In this document: piece after piece, positions 1 to 5,716 of the stretch
Position numbering within the stretch: the first letter of the stretch is position 1
Layout of the letters: each line of letters opens with the position of its first letter
From: JARRLC01 sp050290865
Lineage (GTDB): Bacteria > Pseudomonadota > Alphaproteobacteria > Rhizobiales > Rhodomicrobiaceae
Length of the DNA stretch: 6,211 bases
Assembly (NCBI GenBank): GCA_050290865.1
Contig: JBNKIW010000099.1
Span: 1 to 6,211, forward strand
Direction: 5' to 3'
Program-made: the position numbers and the translations under genes
The notes under the pieces: generated by a model
Databases searched by the model: none
What the model was told of the DNA's origin: nothing
What the model saw: only the letters and a program-made list of their open reading frames with translations

Positions 1-228
1 TGTGTCTCCAGGACTGTAGATCTCGTCCTTATGATCAACCCATGCGTCAACCTTGATGTCTGAATCAGGGGCTTCTTCGCCTTCCCCGATTTCTGCAATT
101 GGCACTTGTTCGACTGAGAGATCGCGGGGGATTGCTTGCTGTGCCACGGCCGCAGTCGACGCGAACAGCAGACCGGCAAGCACAAGCGCGAAAGTTCCGC
201 GCATCGAAAAAGTCTGGATCGTTCTCAT
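1..228 (-). CDS. Exported DUF4384-type protein, N-terminal part only (gene runs off the left edge)
   Basis: The first 76 codons of a minus-strand gene are open without a stop from the ATG at 228 to base 1. Residues 1-31 form a typical Sec signal peptide: Arg/Thr at the start, then the hydrophobic run FALVLAGLLFA, then a likely cleavage site after AVA (AVA-QQ). The next 30 residues are acidic and linker-like. The last 16 or so (VDAWVDHKDEIYSPGD) resemble the start of a DUF4384 domain, which in known proteins begins with a short beta strand, a charged turn, then Tyr-x-x-Gly-Asp. DUF4384 proteins are envelope or periplasmic proteins, often linked to caspase-like or kinase genes, with no established biochemical role. 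The start is set by an AAGGA motif 8 bases upstream (237-241). The promoter would lie in the gene-free stretch to the right. Export is well supported; the domain name rests on a short match. Confidence 0.72.
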   Translation of the reverse strand, partial: MRTIQTFSMRGTFALVLAGLLFASTAAVAQQAIPRDLSVEQVPIAEIGEGEEAPDSDIKVDAWVDHKDEIYSPGDT

Positions 229-236
229 GGGCCCTT

Positions 237-241
237 TCCTT
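237..241 (-). promoter_or_regulatory. Ribosome binding site of the exported DUF4384-type gene
   Basis: AAGGA on the minus strand, followed by a second AGG, lies 8 bases before the ATG at 228. It supports that start and shows the partial left-edge frame is a real gene. Confidence 0.6.
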
Positions 242-283
242 GCTGACTTCCCTCGCACCCCTTGTCGCCTACCGATCAAGCAG

Positions 284-342
284 CCTCGGGGCTTCGGTCA
301 ATTATCCGGCATTGTCCCTTTGGGCACGGCTCTGCCCCGAGG
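284..342. repeat. 9-bp perfect inverted repeat upstream of the DUF4384-type gene
   Basis: CCTCGGGGC at 284-292 is the exact reverse complement of GCCCCGAGG at 334-342, with 41 bases between the arms. A second inverted repeat is interleaved with it: CTTCGGTC at 292-299 and GACCGAAG at 352-359. The two cannot form one nested stem, so as RNA they would be alternative folds. They lie 55-130 bases upstream of the minus-strand start at 228 and could be part of its leader. GC-rich inverted repeats of this size also arise by chance. Confidence 0.35.
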
Positions 343-674
343 GGCGAAGACGACCGAAGTTCAGATTGCCAAGATCGGTATCACAAAATGCCGAAAGGAA
401 TGTTGCCGTGGCGTGCAACGGCTGCCACCACCGCCGGGCGTCCACGAGGGCACGGTCGCGAATTGCCGCCCCACCGTTTATGAGCAATTACCGAGAACCC
501 GCGGAAACGGCACCACCACCTCGTCCGGTATCGTATCGCCATGCCTGCTCGTTAAGCCCGTCGAGATAGGTGCGCGCGTATCGTTCGAATTCCGGCCCAT
601 CAATCGGACTGCCGGCGCTGCTGCGGGCACGCTTCACGTTTCGGCACTTTGATGTGCCGGTATGCGCCCCATTC

Positions 675-680
675 AAGGAG
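675..680 (+). promoter_or_regulatory. Ribosome binding site deciding the start at 689
   Basis: AAGGAG, a near-complete anti-16S match, lies 8 bases before the ATG at 689. It favours this start over the in-frame ATG at 662, which has no such motif and would place nine hydrophilic residues in front of the signal peptide. Confidence 0.75.
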
Positions 681-688
681 ACTGCGCC

Positions 689-1204
689 ATGGTTCGGATC
701 TTTCTGGCGGTCGCAGCACTTGCCATCTCCGCACCCGTCACGATCATGGCGTCGGAGGCGCTCAAATCCGACTTCAGGCCGCTGGCAAACGGTGGGGCGA
801 CAGTGCTGTTCTTCAGGCCACCCTGCGGCGAGGACGCCGCCGCCCCCGAAGAATGTGCGGTCGCCTCCCTTGGCTGCGCCGCCGCCGGTGGTCAGTTGAG
901 GCTCCTCGTCTACGGATTCGCCACCGAGGTTCTGGCGGCCAAGATGTTCAGGCAGCAGGCGCAGCCGATGCTGATCATCGATGGCCGCACATTTCACCTG
1001 CGCACCGAAAGCATATTGCCGAACGAATTCGAGGGAGATTGGAGCGTCCAGTTTGTGAGCACCGAGTTCGAGATCAGGAGAGCGCTTGCAGGCGCCCGGA
1101 CAATAACGTTCGTTGCCCTGCATCGGTTATTGGCGCTACCTCGCACCGCGGCGATGACACGTCTGGTGGCGGCATGCTGGCCAGCGGATTTACCGATGCA
1201 ATAG
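689..1204 (+). CDS. Secreted four-cysteine protein of unknown function
   Basis: This 171-residue protein is not one I recognise. Residues 1-21 form a clean signal peptide (MVRIFLAVAALAISAPVTIM, likely cleaved around MAS-EA), so it should be periplasmic or secreted. The mature part has cysteines at 46, 56, 63 and 163, enough for two disulfides. It alternates short beta-like stretches (RLLVYGF, PMLIIDG, SVQFVS) with a charged helix near 126-137. The order of signal peptide, beta-rich middle, a helix followed by an Ala/Arg-Thr-Ile-Thr strand, a LALP turn and a final amphipathic helix ending in Ala-Ala-Cys recalls small alphaproteobacterial periplasmic proteins of the invasion-associated/DUF1176 kind, but I would not assign a family. 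The start is chosen from the strong ribosome site at 675-680. The gene stands alone and converges on the LprI-like gene with 26 bases between stops. Confidence 0.62.
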   Translation: MVRIFLAVAALAISAPVTIMASEALKSDFRPLANGGATVLFFRPPCGEDAAAPEECAVASLGCAAAGGQLRLLVYGFATEVLAAKMFRQQAQPMLIIDGRTFHLRTESILPNEFEGDWSVQFVSTEFEIRRALAGARTITFVALHRLLALPRTAAMTRLVAACWPADLPMQ

Positions 1205-1230
1205 TCCGCATCGTTGCGATCCGATGGCGC

Positions 1231-1575
1231 TCACTCTGGGGACATATCGGTGACAGTCCGAAGGTCGCGGATCCGTTCACGGTAGACGGCGAACAAGCAG
1301 GAAGCGTTGCATCCGCAATCATCCCGCTCAGCCAGCCAGGCTCGCTGATTGGCGAGCAGCGCGCGGGCCTCAGGTCTGGAAGCCAATCCCTGCAGAGAAA
1401 AATATAAGCCAGCCATGATGCTGTCGAGCCGGGCCAGTTCTGGTGTTGCGCAAACGGTAATTTCCGGGCAGCGATGGACGCCGCGGCAGGAGAAGCTTGG
1501 TTTTTGAGCCTCCGCTGCACTTGTTAACAAGATGGTTGCCGCACCGGCAAAAACGAGCTGGAAGACTTTTCGCAT
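1231..1575 (-). CDS. LprI/DUF1311-family exported protein (lysozyme inhibitor-like)
   Basis: This 114-residue protein matches the LprI-type DUF1311 family. Residues 1-23 are a signal peptide ending in AEA, so it acts outside the cytoplasm. The mature protein shows the family pattern in order: a Cys in SFSC (30), ITVCATPELARLD (39-51), a helix, then QRAWLAERDDC (77-87), a second Cys pair and a final helix with YRERIRDL. In Mycobacterium LprI inhibits lysozyme; most proteobacterial members have no tested role, so lysozyme inhibition is family knowledge and not shown here. There are six mature cysteines (30, 36, 42, 87, 89, 93). I recall four as usual, so 36 and 89 may be an extra pair. The ATG at 1575 is chosen over an in-frame ATG 13 codons upstream because it has GGAG 7 bases before it and gives a proper signal peptide. 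It stands alone on its strand. Confidence 0.85.
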   Translation of the reverse strand: MRKVFQLVFAGAATILLTSAAEAQKPSFSCRGVHRCPEITVCATPELARLDSIMAGLYFSLQGLASRPEARALLANQRAWLAERDDCGCNASCLFAVYRERIRDLRTVTDMSPE

Positions 1576-1582
1576 CGCAGAA

Positions 1583-1586
1583 CTCC
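1583..1586 (-). promoter_or_regulatory. Ribosome binding site of the LprI-like gene
   Basis: GGAG on the minus strand lies 7 bases from the ATG at 1575. It decides between that start and the upstream in-frame ATG at 1614, which would add MFLLILLNLRSSA before the signal peptide and lacks a good site. Confidence 0.6.
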
Positions 1587-1906
1587 GGAGATTGAGTAGT
1601 ATCAGTAAGAACATAAGGTAGAAACATTAGGTTACCTGAGCATTAGAGCGTTGAACCGCGCCGCCAGACATGCAACACCGTATGTTAGGTTAAATCTTAG
1701 CTAATGCACGTAAGCCAATATTCGCCATGATGCCATGCCACCTTCTCGCGCCGCCGCACACAGACTTCTCCCGGCGCATTGAAGAACGATGGCGGGGGCT
1801 GGGCGGCGAGCAGGGGCGTAACTGCTCCATAAGCGGGCGCTGGCAGTATCCTCCGATCCCGGCAGTTTGTCCTTAATGAGCAGTCGCTGGGATTGCCGGT
1901 AGGTCA

Positions 1907-2071
1907 TCAAGCTTCAGCCAAGTATGAAGTTCCTCTGCACTCGCCGGAGCGACCGCTGTCTCCACCACAAATCGGAGTTGCACGGTAAGCCAGGTCGTCC
2001 GGGCCCTCCACAGGCCTCAACAGACGAAGCTCCTTCCCATCCGCAAAACAGCCTTCTTCGGACGCGTTCGA
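1907..2071 (-). pseudogene. Startless coding-like frame, possible gene remnant
   Basis: Just inside a stop at 2072-2074, this minus-strand frame reads 54 codons to a TGA at 1907-1909. It gives a well-mixed, non-repetitive peptide with segments such as CFADGKELRLLRPVEGPDDL and YRATPICGGDSGRSGEC. It has no ATG or GTG near its beginning, so as it stands it cannot be an intact gene. The composition looks more like real protein than the neighbouring frames do, which are rich in Arg, Pro and Ser. I do not recognise a family. It may be the tail of a gene broken by the same event that cut hrpB, or it may be chance. Confidence 0.22.
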
Positions 2072-2128
2072 TCAGGAACGCGGCGTAAAGTGTAAATACA
2101 AACGGCTGCCCGGTTTCCTCGGACCTAG

Positions 2129-2419
2129 TGCGGCGGTGTAAATGAGGCGGCTGGCGCACCAGCTCTGCACATCCGCGTGCAGGAGCTGTTCGGGCTGACG
2201 CAACACCCAACGATCGCGGGTGGGAGGCTGCCGCTCACACCGCACCTGCTCTCGCCCTCGCACCGGCCGATCCAGATCACGCGCGATCTTCCCGGCTTCT
2301 GGAAAGGATCGTGGGCGGCGGTGAAGGCAGAGATGAAAGGACGCTATCCGCGGCACCCCTGGCCCGACGATCCCGCCTCGGCAATTCCGACGACGCGGGC
2401 CAAGCCGCGTGGGAGGTGA
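2129..2419 (+). pseudogene. hrpB: ATP-dependent helicase HrpB, C-terminal remnant
   Basis: The frame open from 2129 to the TGA at 2417-2419 contains the C-terminal end of HrpB, a DEAH-box helicase-like protein of about 820 residues. Recognisable parts in order are PALHIRVQELFGL, HPTIAGGRLPL, HLLSPSHRPIQITRDLPGFW, GSWAAVKAEMKGRYPRHPWP and a final DDP-A-A-PT-RAKPRG tail, all in one frame. Similarity begins at about 2144-2159. Left of that there is a stop at 2126-2128, and I find no further HrpB sequence in any frame. All helicase motifs are therefore missing and the piece cannot be functional. The preserved 3' end shows no frameshift or internal stop, suggesting recent truncation or continuing conservation by chance. 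A GTG at 2177 could start an 80-codon frame, but it has no ribosome site. Full-length HrpB is probably elsewhere in the genome. Confidence 0.9.
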
Positions 2420-2444
2420 TGGAATGGGCGTTACCGCTGCTGTC

Positions 2445-2458
2445 CGGCAATTTTGCCG
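2445..2458 (+). other. Short palindrome after the hrpB remnant
   Basis: CGGCAATTTTGCCG is a perfect 14-base palindrome, 25 bases beyond the hrpB stop. It could form a small stem with a four-base loop. There is no following T run, so it is at most a weak or decayed terminator of hrpB. Confidence 0.3.
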
Positions 2459-2571
2459 AAACCGTAGCGTAGGTCATCCGAAACCGCCGCTCTGCGCCGC
2501 GGCTGCCCATCCGCCGACGAAGCGGTGCTCCAACCTGAACAATTTGCCGCGCGCCACCTACCCAATTTGAC

Positions 2572-2596
2572 TGACGCAGACCGCAAGTCTGCGTCA
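2572..2596. other. 10-bp perfect hairpin spanning the stop codon of the DUF2235 gene
   Basis: TGACGCAGAC at 2572-2581 and GTCTGCGTCA at 2587-2596 are exact reverse complements around a 5-base loop. On the minus strand the first three bases of the hairpin are the TGA stop of the DUF2235 gene, so translation would stop at the base of the stem. No T run follows on either strand, so it is not a canonical intrinsic terminator. It may act as a 3' end stabiliser or a Rho-assisted end. Confidence 0.6.
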
Positions 2597-4150
2597 CGAA
2601 CTAAGAAAGAACCCCCTTATGAAGGCCCTCGGTCCCTTGGCTGCGCGCTGCTCGGGAACGTCTTTGTAATATTTCGCCAGGCGCTCGTGTTGGCGCAGTT
2701 CTTCAGGCCGGTACGGCACCGCAGCGTCATACTGAACCACTGATGGCAGATTGAAGCGTTCGTAAACCGACTCGTGAAGCGTAGTCGCGGGGCCGGGCAT
2801 CTTCCTGCGCCGTTCACGCCAGGTCAGGCACAGCAGCGATGTCAGAATAGGGAATCCCGCCTTTCGCTCATCGTGCTGCATGCCATCCGCGGATGGATAT
2901 AGGTGGAGGACCGAGCGGTCGATCTTGATCCCGTTTCGCACGTTGGCTGCCGCATCAGCCATCCATTGCAGCGCGACGTCGGACAGGCGGGACTCGTGTT
3001 CCGGATAGCCGCCGCCGATGTCAGAGTGATTCCCGGCGAACCAGTATTGCTGGAACGTGATGAAGCCTTCCTCGTCCTGATAGGGACGCGTCGAATTCGG
3101 GTCGCCCCATCGCACGCGTGCGAATGAAGCCCGGTTCTCGTCTATGGCGATGGCGTGCCGCGCGTATTTCACATTGTCATTCAGGCAGATATCCTCAAAG
3201 CGCATCCGGCCGAACGACATCGTGAACGTACGCCACCACTTCGGATTGACCTGCGGCGCGAGCTTTACGTGCGACTTGAGGTACCAGAGCAATGTGATCA
3301 GCACGATGGCGCCTGTCACAAACGCGAACCAGTGCAACCAGATCGCGGTGTTAAGGCGCGTAAGCCCGAAGAGAAACGAAAGAGCACCGCCAATAGCATT
3401 CCCGAACCACGGGCTGTAGGATGGGTGAAAATACCACAGGATCGTCGCTGCTGCTGCAGTCAATGTGAGGAGTAGGCTGGCAAGCGTGATGAGCGAACCC
3501 GTGCTTGCCACGGCTGCGACCGTATCGAACACGCCTATGAAATACGGGTAGTCCGATCTGTCCTGCTGCCGCGAGGCATAGGCCTCACGGAACTGTCGCG
3601 CGAGTTCCTGGCGCTGCTCCAACAGTTCCTTCTGGCGAGCGCTTGCTTTGGCGGGCGTTCTTGAGGCCGTGTGCTGATAGACCTTTTTGACCGCAATGCT
3701 GGCAAGCCGGCGCGCGGTGGCGCCGTCGTATTTCATGGGTGTTCCGTTCTCAAGCCGGGTAGGAACACCGCAAAGGCACAGCACACCGCCGACACAGCGC
3801 GCTGTATAGGCGCCGCGGCTGAACCCGAATAGGAAAATGCGGTCTCCCGGCCGCCACAGGCGGTATACCGCTTCCACGCAGTCGATGATGTTGGTGGTAA
3901 GGCCGAATCCTGTGGCTTGACTGAGCAAGTTGTGGAACCCGCGCGCTAAGCCGCGAACCAGTCCGCCGCGTAGGGGGCGCGAACCAAGGCCCGGATCATA
4001 GAACGCGACCTGCTCGGACGGGTTGACGCATGAGTCGGGCCCACAGCGTGTCGCCCGGTAAAGCTTGTAAATGTTGCTGCGGCGCTCCTCGACCAGCAGG
4101 CCCCCGATCTGGCCGGTACCATCGGAGAAGATCAGGATATTTTTGGCCAT
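2594..4150 (-). CDS. DUF2235 alpha/beta hydrolase with membrane-spanning insert
   Basis: The 518-residue product carries the DUF2235 domain, an alpha/beta hydrolase fold also found in the T6SS phospholipase effectors Tle1. Visible landmarks are the N-terminal strand and loop NILIFSDGTGQ (residues 4-14), the nucleophile elbow GFSRGAYTAR with Ser111, the segment FIGVFDTVAAV with Asp209, and WFAGNHSDIGGGY with His375; Ser111-Asp209-His375 would be the triad. A charged, Gln/Arg-rich helix (about 170-196) precedes the Asp. Between Asp and His lie hydrophobic stretches at about 219-241, 250-266 and 269-291, so the protein is probably anchored in the inner membrane. The substrate is unknown; a lipid or other ester is an inference from the family. 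The ATG at 4150 is chosen over an in-frame TTG at 4201 because GGGGA lies 5 bases upstream and the domain starts at once. No T6SS gene, VgrG, PAAR or immunity gene lies nearby, and no signal peptide is seen. Confidence 0.92.
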   Translation of the reverse strand: MAKNILIFSDGTGQIGGLLVEERRSNIYKLYRATRCGPDSCVNPSEQVAFYDPGLGSRPLRGGLVRGLARGFHNLLSQATGFGLTTNIIDCVEAVYRLWRPGDRIFLFGFSRGAYTARCVGGVLCLCGVPTRLENGTPMKYDGATARRLASIAVKKVYQHTASRTPAKASARQKELLEQRQELARQFREAYASRQQDRSDYPYFIGVFDTVAAVASTGSLITLASLLLTLTAAAATILWYFHPSYSPWFGNAIGGALSFLFGLTRLNTAIWLHWFAFVTGAIVLITLLWYLKSHVKLAPQVNPKWWRTFTMSFGRMRFEDICLNDNVKYARHAIAIDENRASFARVRWGDPNSTRPYQDEEGFITFQQYWFAGNHSDIGGGYPEHESRLSDVALQWMADAAANVRNGIKIDRSVLHLYPSADGMQHDERKAGFPILTSLLCLTWRERRRKMPGPATTLHESVYERFNLPSVVQYDAAVPYRPEELRQHERLAKYYKDVPEQRAAKGPRAFIRGFFLSS

Positions 4151-4155
4151 ATTGT

Positions 4156-4160
4156 TCCCC
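4156..4160 (-). promoter_or_regulatory. Ribosome binding site of the DUF2235 gene
   Basis: GGGGA on the minus strand lies 5 bases from the ATG at 4150. It favours this start over the upstream TTG at 4201, which would add 17 residues not expected before the DUF2235 domain. Confidence 0.55.
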
Positions 4161-4304
4161 AGGACTTGGAAAGTCGCAGGTCCGAAACATTTTGGTATCA
4201 AGCTGATGAAGCGGATGAGGCATGTGCGCGAGATCTCGTTGGCCGACCGCCGCTGGGACAGAAGTGACAGGGGACGGCTTATTGAGGTCTGGCGCGCTCC
4301 TCGA

Positions 4305-4466
4305 TCAATGCCCTTTTATCTGTTCACCGCGCTGGCTGAGGCGTTCGACGCACTTGTCGTTCATCGCTGAGAAATCGTTGGACGCTGTCATCTCTTTAAA
4401 CCTGCCATGACGTGGTATTGGTGGGTGATGACCGGATACGTTCACGCCTGCACGGAGCTTTACCAT
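4305..4466 (-). CDS. Possible small hypothetical protein (53 aa)
   Basis: From an ATG at 4464-4466, preceded by an AGGT about 6 bases upstream, a 53-codon frame runs to a TGA at 4305-4307. The N-terminal half is basic and rich in His and Pro (GHHPPIPRHGR). The C-terminal half looks like an ordinary soluble helix (SAMNDKCVERLSQRGEQIKG). There is no signal peptide, membrane segment or recognisable domain. A promoter-like element lies 43 bases upstream on the same strand, and the frame ends 154 bases before the DUF2235 start, so the two could share a transcript. It could also start at the ATG near 4390 (28 aa), or be chance or a remnant. Confidence 0.3.
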   Translation of the reverse strand: MVKLRAGVNVSGHHPPIPRHGRFKEMTASNDFSAMNDKCVERLSQRGEQIKGH

Positions 4467-4508
4467 AGATCTACCTAAGCGGGTTCGTGAGACATAGCGC
4501 AATCACTA

Positions 4509-4537
4509 ATTGCAGCGTTTTCCCCACCAAGTGTCAA
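4509..4537 (-). promoter_or_regulatory. Sigma70-like promoter reading toward the DUF2235 gene
   Basis: On the minus strand a perfect -35 hexamer TTGACA (4532-4537) is followed after exactly 17 bases by TGCAAT (4509-4514), which matches four of six -10 positions. Transcription would start near 4502 and run through the small frame at 4305-4466 toward the DUF2235 gene. No other sigma70-like pair as good was noticed in the gene-free stretches. It is sequence evidence only. Confidence 0.45.
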
Positions 4538-4915
4538 CGCGCGCATGCCACAGCGCTTTGTGCCATCTCCCGAAACGCCCCGATTGGTCGCGTGGCATGT
4601 GTTGACTTGCTCTGCCGCGTGACGACGGCGACATCGACCAACGCTGTGCGATGGTTCCAGAACCTGATCGCCACCGGCGCGAGGCGCAAGAGCAAGCCGT
4701 TGTGCGCTGAACGCGGGCTAGTGACCACAGAGTGCGGTTCTCCAGGGTGCCTTCCATCAACGCCAGACGGCTGGCGATGCTGTGTGTACGGAGTTTAGTC
4801 GAAAACTGGCATATCGACTTTGCTTGGCGCCGAAAAGCCCCATGCTCCAATACCCGTCATTCCCTTGGTGCTCGAGGCGGTATCGCCATTGATCTGTAAG
4901 CTGCCGCCACTGGAT

Positions 4916-5716
4916 TCAATAGCGGCGGTTGCTCATCAATAAGGGAGCGCCTGGTTCGGTGGCATGCTCGATAAGTAACGGGACGACAGTGCGGAAATCC
5001 ATGTACTCCAGGGGACCTCTGCTTCTGGTCTCGGTCCCATCGAGGTTGAGCGAGTAGTTAGCCAATAGCCGCGTGTACCAGGGCGCCGCCCCGATCGGCC
5101 GCCCGATAGCAGCTGCCCACCACGGCACGTGCTCCAACAGGTCATACGAGCCGAGCAGCCTTCCGGCGTGGTGCGCAGATACCGTTACCGGCCGTACCCG
5201 GCCGCTGAACGTCACGCCGCTCCTGAGCGGCTCGACATGGCGTGGATCAAGGCTCGGCCCCATCGCGTGATATGCGACGCGGACCTGCTCTTTGCCAACG
5301 AGGGACGCGGACACTCCGTGCGGCCCCGTCACCAACAGCAGCGGCTCTTTGCCACCACCGTACGGCTCCGAAACCTCGAAGTCAGCCATGACGACGGTGT
5401 GCTCGCCGATCGCTGCCCGCCCCCACCACCAGCCTGCTAACACCTCATTCGGCAGCACGTTGCCCCAATTGTGGTCGTGGTAGCCGGTTCCGCTTATTTT
5501 CCTCGTCACGCCTCGTTCGGTAATACTGCCCTCGACCGTTCCCTCCGGCACAGCAACGACCCAGGCGAAATAGTCCTCACGATTGCCGAAATGTCCCGTC
5601 CCCGGGCGCCACGACGGCGCGCGCCTGGTAAGCCAGAGATCGACACCGCTGCCGTTGCACAGCGACGGGTCCACGACGATGTGATAGCGGTTGAGGTCGC
5701 CGGTGAAGAGCCTCGT
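4916..5716 (-). pseudogene. CrtC/AttH lipocalin-like protein, 5'-truncated
   Basis: The minus-strand frame ending in the TGA at 4916-4918 encodes a protein of the CrtC/AttH superfamily, which includes hydroxyneurosporene synthase-like and other lipocalin-like enzymes or lipid-binding proteins. The signature GTGYHDHNWGN lies at residues 63-72, counted from the GTG at 5674. It is preceded by APSWRPGTGHFG and DYFAWVVAVP and followed by the family's WWWGRAAIG strand. Coding sequence continues upstream of that GTG through TRLFTGDLNRYHIVV, so 5674 is not the natural start. Similarity appears to stop near 5716, and the frame then hits a TAA at 5744-5746. Family members are usually well over 300 residues, so the N-terminal part, roughly 80-120 residues, is missing. 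The rest has no internal stop or frameshift. A shortened protein from GTG 5674 is possible, but I see no convincing ribosome site and would expect it to be inactive. The substrate is unknown. Confidence 0.72.

Larger units (their letters stand above)
229..688. other. Gene-free stretch between divergent genes
   Basis: These 460 bases separate the minus-strand DUF4384-type gene from the plus-strand secreted protein gene and should hold both promoters. Several frames are open on both strands, but none has a good start and ribosome site or a protein I recognise. The most protein-like is a minus-strand frame from a GTG near 634 to the TAA at 488-490, containing FERYARTYLDGLNEQAWRYD; I cannot assign it. 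Two interleaved inverted repeats lie at 284-359. I could not place a convincing -35/-10 pair for either gene. Confidence 0.5.
1576..2128. other. Stretch without an intact gene
   Basis: These 553 bases lie between the LprI-like start and the hrpB remnant. The first 100 or so are relatively AT-rich and must carry the LprI promoter. An 8-base direct repeat, TTAGGTTA, occurs there at 1627-1634 and 1685-1692. Further right, reading frames on both strands are short and lack ribosome sites. A minus-strand frame at 1907-2071 reads like protein but has no start. A minus-strand frame at 1701-1907 starting with ATG (MTYRQSQRLLIKDKLPGSED) is not recognisable. I see no insertion sequence ends, tRNA gene or terminator. 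Confidence 0.5.
4151..4915. other. Long stretch with no secure gene
   Basis: These 765 bases lie between the start of the DUF2235 gene and the end of the CrtC-like gene. The left part must hold the DUF2235 promoter. One small minus-strand frame (4305-4466) and one promoter-like site (4509-4537) stand out. At 4506-4850 both strands have open frames of about 100 codons, but their products are rich in Arg, Ser, Trp and Cys and look like chance frames of GC-rich DNA. No transposase, RNA gene or clear terminator is visible. Confidence 0.5.

Noticed and set aside
302..487. Minus-strand frame of 61 codons starting with TTG
   Set aside because: It has no ribosome site, a composition typical of chance frames and no recognisable family.
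582..600. TTCGAAT motif resembling a tRNA T-loop
   Set aside because: The flanking bases do not form a T stem, and there is no acceptor or anticodon arm at the right distance.
53..652. Plus-strand open frame of 199 codons
   Set aside because: Its first part is antisense to the DUF4384-type gene. The rest is low-quality sequence with no ribosome site or recognisable domain.
488..1123. Long minus-strand open frame (211 codons) opposite the secreted protein gene
   Set aside because: It is the antisense of a gene with a strong ribosome site and signal peptide; its product is a Gly/Arg-rich mix. Only its last 50 codons (490-634) look protein-like, and they have no family I recognise.
1627..1692. 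Direct repeat TTAGGTTA as possible regulator sites or a target duplication
   Set aside because: Two copies of an 8-mer 50 bases apart in AT-richer DNA can arise by chance; there is no mobile element between them.
2277..2597. Minus-strand frame of 106 codons
   Set aside because: It is mostly antisense to the hrpB remnant and the DUF2235 3' flank; its product is Arg/Ser-rich without a domain.
4506..4850. Minus-strand frame of 114 codons that could be a decayed transposase
   Set aside because: No DDE, HTH or IS-family motif is visible and no terminal inverted repeats flank it. The opposite strand is equally open, typical of GC-rich chance frames.
4916..4940. Stem-like CCGCC/GGCGG pair around the stop of the CrtC-like gene
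   Set aside because: The stem is only five bases with a loop of about 13 bases and no T run, so it is not supportable as a terminator.
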